The translations under genes were made by a program, and so were the position numbers. This document shows, piece by piece, positions 7,557 through 8,028 of a DNA stretch of 8,028 nucleotides (positions are counted from its first letter, which is position 1; every line of letters begins with the position of its first letter). The notes under the pieces are model-generated. The model did not search any database, was not told where the DNA came from, and worked only from the letters and a program-made list of their open reading frames with translations. Origin of the DNA: Planctomycetota bacterium. Lineage in GTDB: Bacteria; Planctomycetota; Phycisphaerae; Sedimentisphaerales; Anaerobacaceae. The DNA is taken from the NCBI GenBank assembly GCA_022567055.1, contig JADFHU010000225.1, forward strand, positions 1 to 8,028, read 5' to 3'.

Positions 7557-7713
7557 AGAGAACTGAGGCCTGGCTCGATTCAGCGATACACGCCCAATCA
7601 TGGTCGTTGTCGTCATCGAACCAGCGGCTTGGGACTGTATCAGTGTCATCGATTTCGACAACGACAATCGCTGCGCTGACTACGAAAACGAGGGGAGGCA
7701 GGCAAAAGGACAA
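7535..7713. other. Intergenic stretch without a convincing gene
   Basis: Apart from the candidate promoter at its left edge and an inverted repeat, I see nothing coding here. The longest minus-strand frame (to 7713, starting at TTG inside terminator sequence) encodes a 65-residue peptide with no recognisable domain and no ribosome binding site. Confidence 0.5.
7603..7665. repeat. Inverted repeat with 17-bp arms
   Basis: Arms 7603-7619 and 7649-7665 are inverted copies matching at 15 of 17 positions (GTCGTTGTCG against CGACAACGAC at the outer ends), with a 29-nt loop. It has no T-run after it, so it is not an obvious terminator. It lies about 70 bp upstream of the candidate promoter of the DUF502 gene and could be an operator or a structured RNA, or a chance repeat. 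Confidence 0.45.
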
Positions 7714-7736
7714 GAGGCCCCAAGAAATGGGGCCTC
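7704..7736 (-). terminator. Rho-independent terminator of the His-Asp-tailed protein gene
   Basis: A perfect 8-bp GC-rich stem, GAGGCCCC (7714-7721) with GGGGCCTC (7729-7736), encloses a 7-nt loop. On the minus strand it is followed by TTGTCCTTTT (7713-7704). It lies about 50 nt past the stop at 7784 and separates that gene from the DUF502 operon. On the plus strand a run of seven T at 7751-7757 follows 14 nt after the stem, so a weak reverse activity is possible. Confidence 0.7.
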
Positions 7737-7783
7737 GCTGAGAGGGGCATTTTTTTCTTGTTGAAGGCCGCTAAGCGGGTAAA

Positions 7784-8028
7784 TCAGTGGTTGTGGTCAT
7801 GATCGTGATCGTGGTCGTGATCGTGGCCTGCCGCATGCTCATCGACGTTTAGGGCTTTGTGGGCATGGTCAAGTTCACATCCCTCCGGGCACTGACCTGG
7901 CAGGGCACACTGATCGCACGATGCATAGGTTCGCTGCAGCTTGCCGAGTATCACCGGCTCGGTTGCCATGGGAGAGATGAGCTCCAACTGGGCCGGTGTG
8001 AGAACGGCAATCGCATCCCGGCGTGCTG
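7784..8028 (-). CDS. C-terminal part of a Cys/His-rich, probably metal-binding protein (5' end outside window)
   Basis: The minus-strand frame is open from the window edge to TGA at 7784-7786, giving 80 visible residues; the true start lies beyond 8028, although an internal TTG at 7987 could be mistaken for it. The piece begins with RRDAIAVLTPAQ, reminiscent of the LTxxQ motif of Spy/CpxP-like periplasmic proteins. It continues with a cysteine cluster CDQCALPGQCPEGC (C-x2-C-x5-C-x3-C) and ends with DHAH, DEH and a run of alternating His and Asp closing in HNH. The Cys and His residues suggest binding of zinc, nickel, cobalt or copper. The family is not firmly recognised: a CpxP/Spy-like metal-response protein is one option, a metal-storage or metallochaperone tail another. 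A terminator lies about 50 nt downstream. Confidence 0.72.
   Translation of the reverse strand, partial: ARRDAIAVLTPAQLELISPMATEPVILGKLQRTYASCDQCALPGQCPEGCELDHAHKALNVDEHAAGHDHDHDHDHDHNH
7787..7825 (-). repeat. 6-bp tandem repeat encoding the His-Asp tail
   Basis: A degenerate 6-bp unit (GTGATC or GTGGTC on the plus strand) repeats about six times and encodes alternating His and Asp at the C-terminus of the metal-binding protein. The copies keep the frame; slippage would change the number of His residues. Confidence 0.75.

Noticed and set aside
7516..7713. Minus-strand 65-codon open frame with an Asp-rich middle
   Set aside because: It starts with TTG inside a terminator, lacks a ribosome binding site, resembles no family and overlaps the promoter region of the DUF502 gene.
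38..7775. An 18-bp direct repeat, TTGTTGAAGGNNGCTAAG, at 38-55 and 7758-7775, spanning most of the window like attachment sites
   Set aside because: It matches at 16 of 18 positions, but about one such pair is expected by chance in 8 kb, and there is no integrase or other mobility gene between the copies.

Overview
The window is about 8 kb of GC-rich bacterial DNA carrying secreted and envelope proteins. The family mix fits a planctomycete-like or related environmental bacterium: a secreted DUF1080 protein, a DUF502 membrane protein, an S9B-type dipeptidyl peptidase and an M1 aminopeptidase with HEAT repeats. That placement is an inference; no rRNA or other phylogenetic marker is present. TGA, TAA and TAG are all used as normal stops.

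Left edge (1-580): the last codons of an AT-richer gene end at 54. A 190-bp imperfect palindrome (50-239) follows and looks like a non-coding repeat or MITE-like element. Beside it, on the minus strand, lies a fragment of an FtsX/MacB-type ABC-transporter permease (about 244-513), cut off at both ends. A short leader then precedes the first intact gene.

Plus-strand pair (581-5540): a predicted lipoprotein of the dipeptidyl peptidase IV family has its catalytic Ser-Asp-His triad and Glu-Glu motif intact. It is followed 34 bp later by a secreted M1 zinc aminopeptidase with a HEAT-like region, a two-stranded coiled coil and an acidic tail. They are probably co-transcribed and together would strip peptides outside the cytoplasm: DPP removes N-terminal dipeptides and the M1 enzyme removes single residues.

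Minus-strand pair (7477 down to 5553), convergent with the first pair and only 12 bp from it: a DUF502 two-helix membrane protein overlaps by 4 bp (ATGA) a secreted two-domain protein. The latter has a DUF1080 jelly-roll domain plus a C-terminal domain resembling a lethal-factor-like metallopeptidase whose HExxH site reads HPLAR, so it may be a pseudoenzyme.

Right edge (7535-8028): mostly non-coding sequence with an inverted repeat and a strong terminator hairpin, then the C-terminal 80 residues of a minus-strand gene that runs off the window. That product has an LTPAQ motif, a four-cysteine cluster and a His-Asp repeat tail, suggesting metal binding. I found no CRISPR array, RNA gene, phage gene or intact transposase. 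The least explained items are the degenerate peptidase domain, the palindromic element and the His-Asp-tailed protein.
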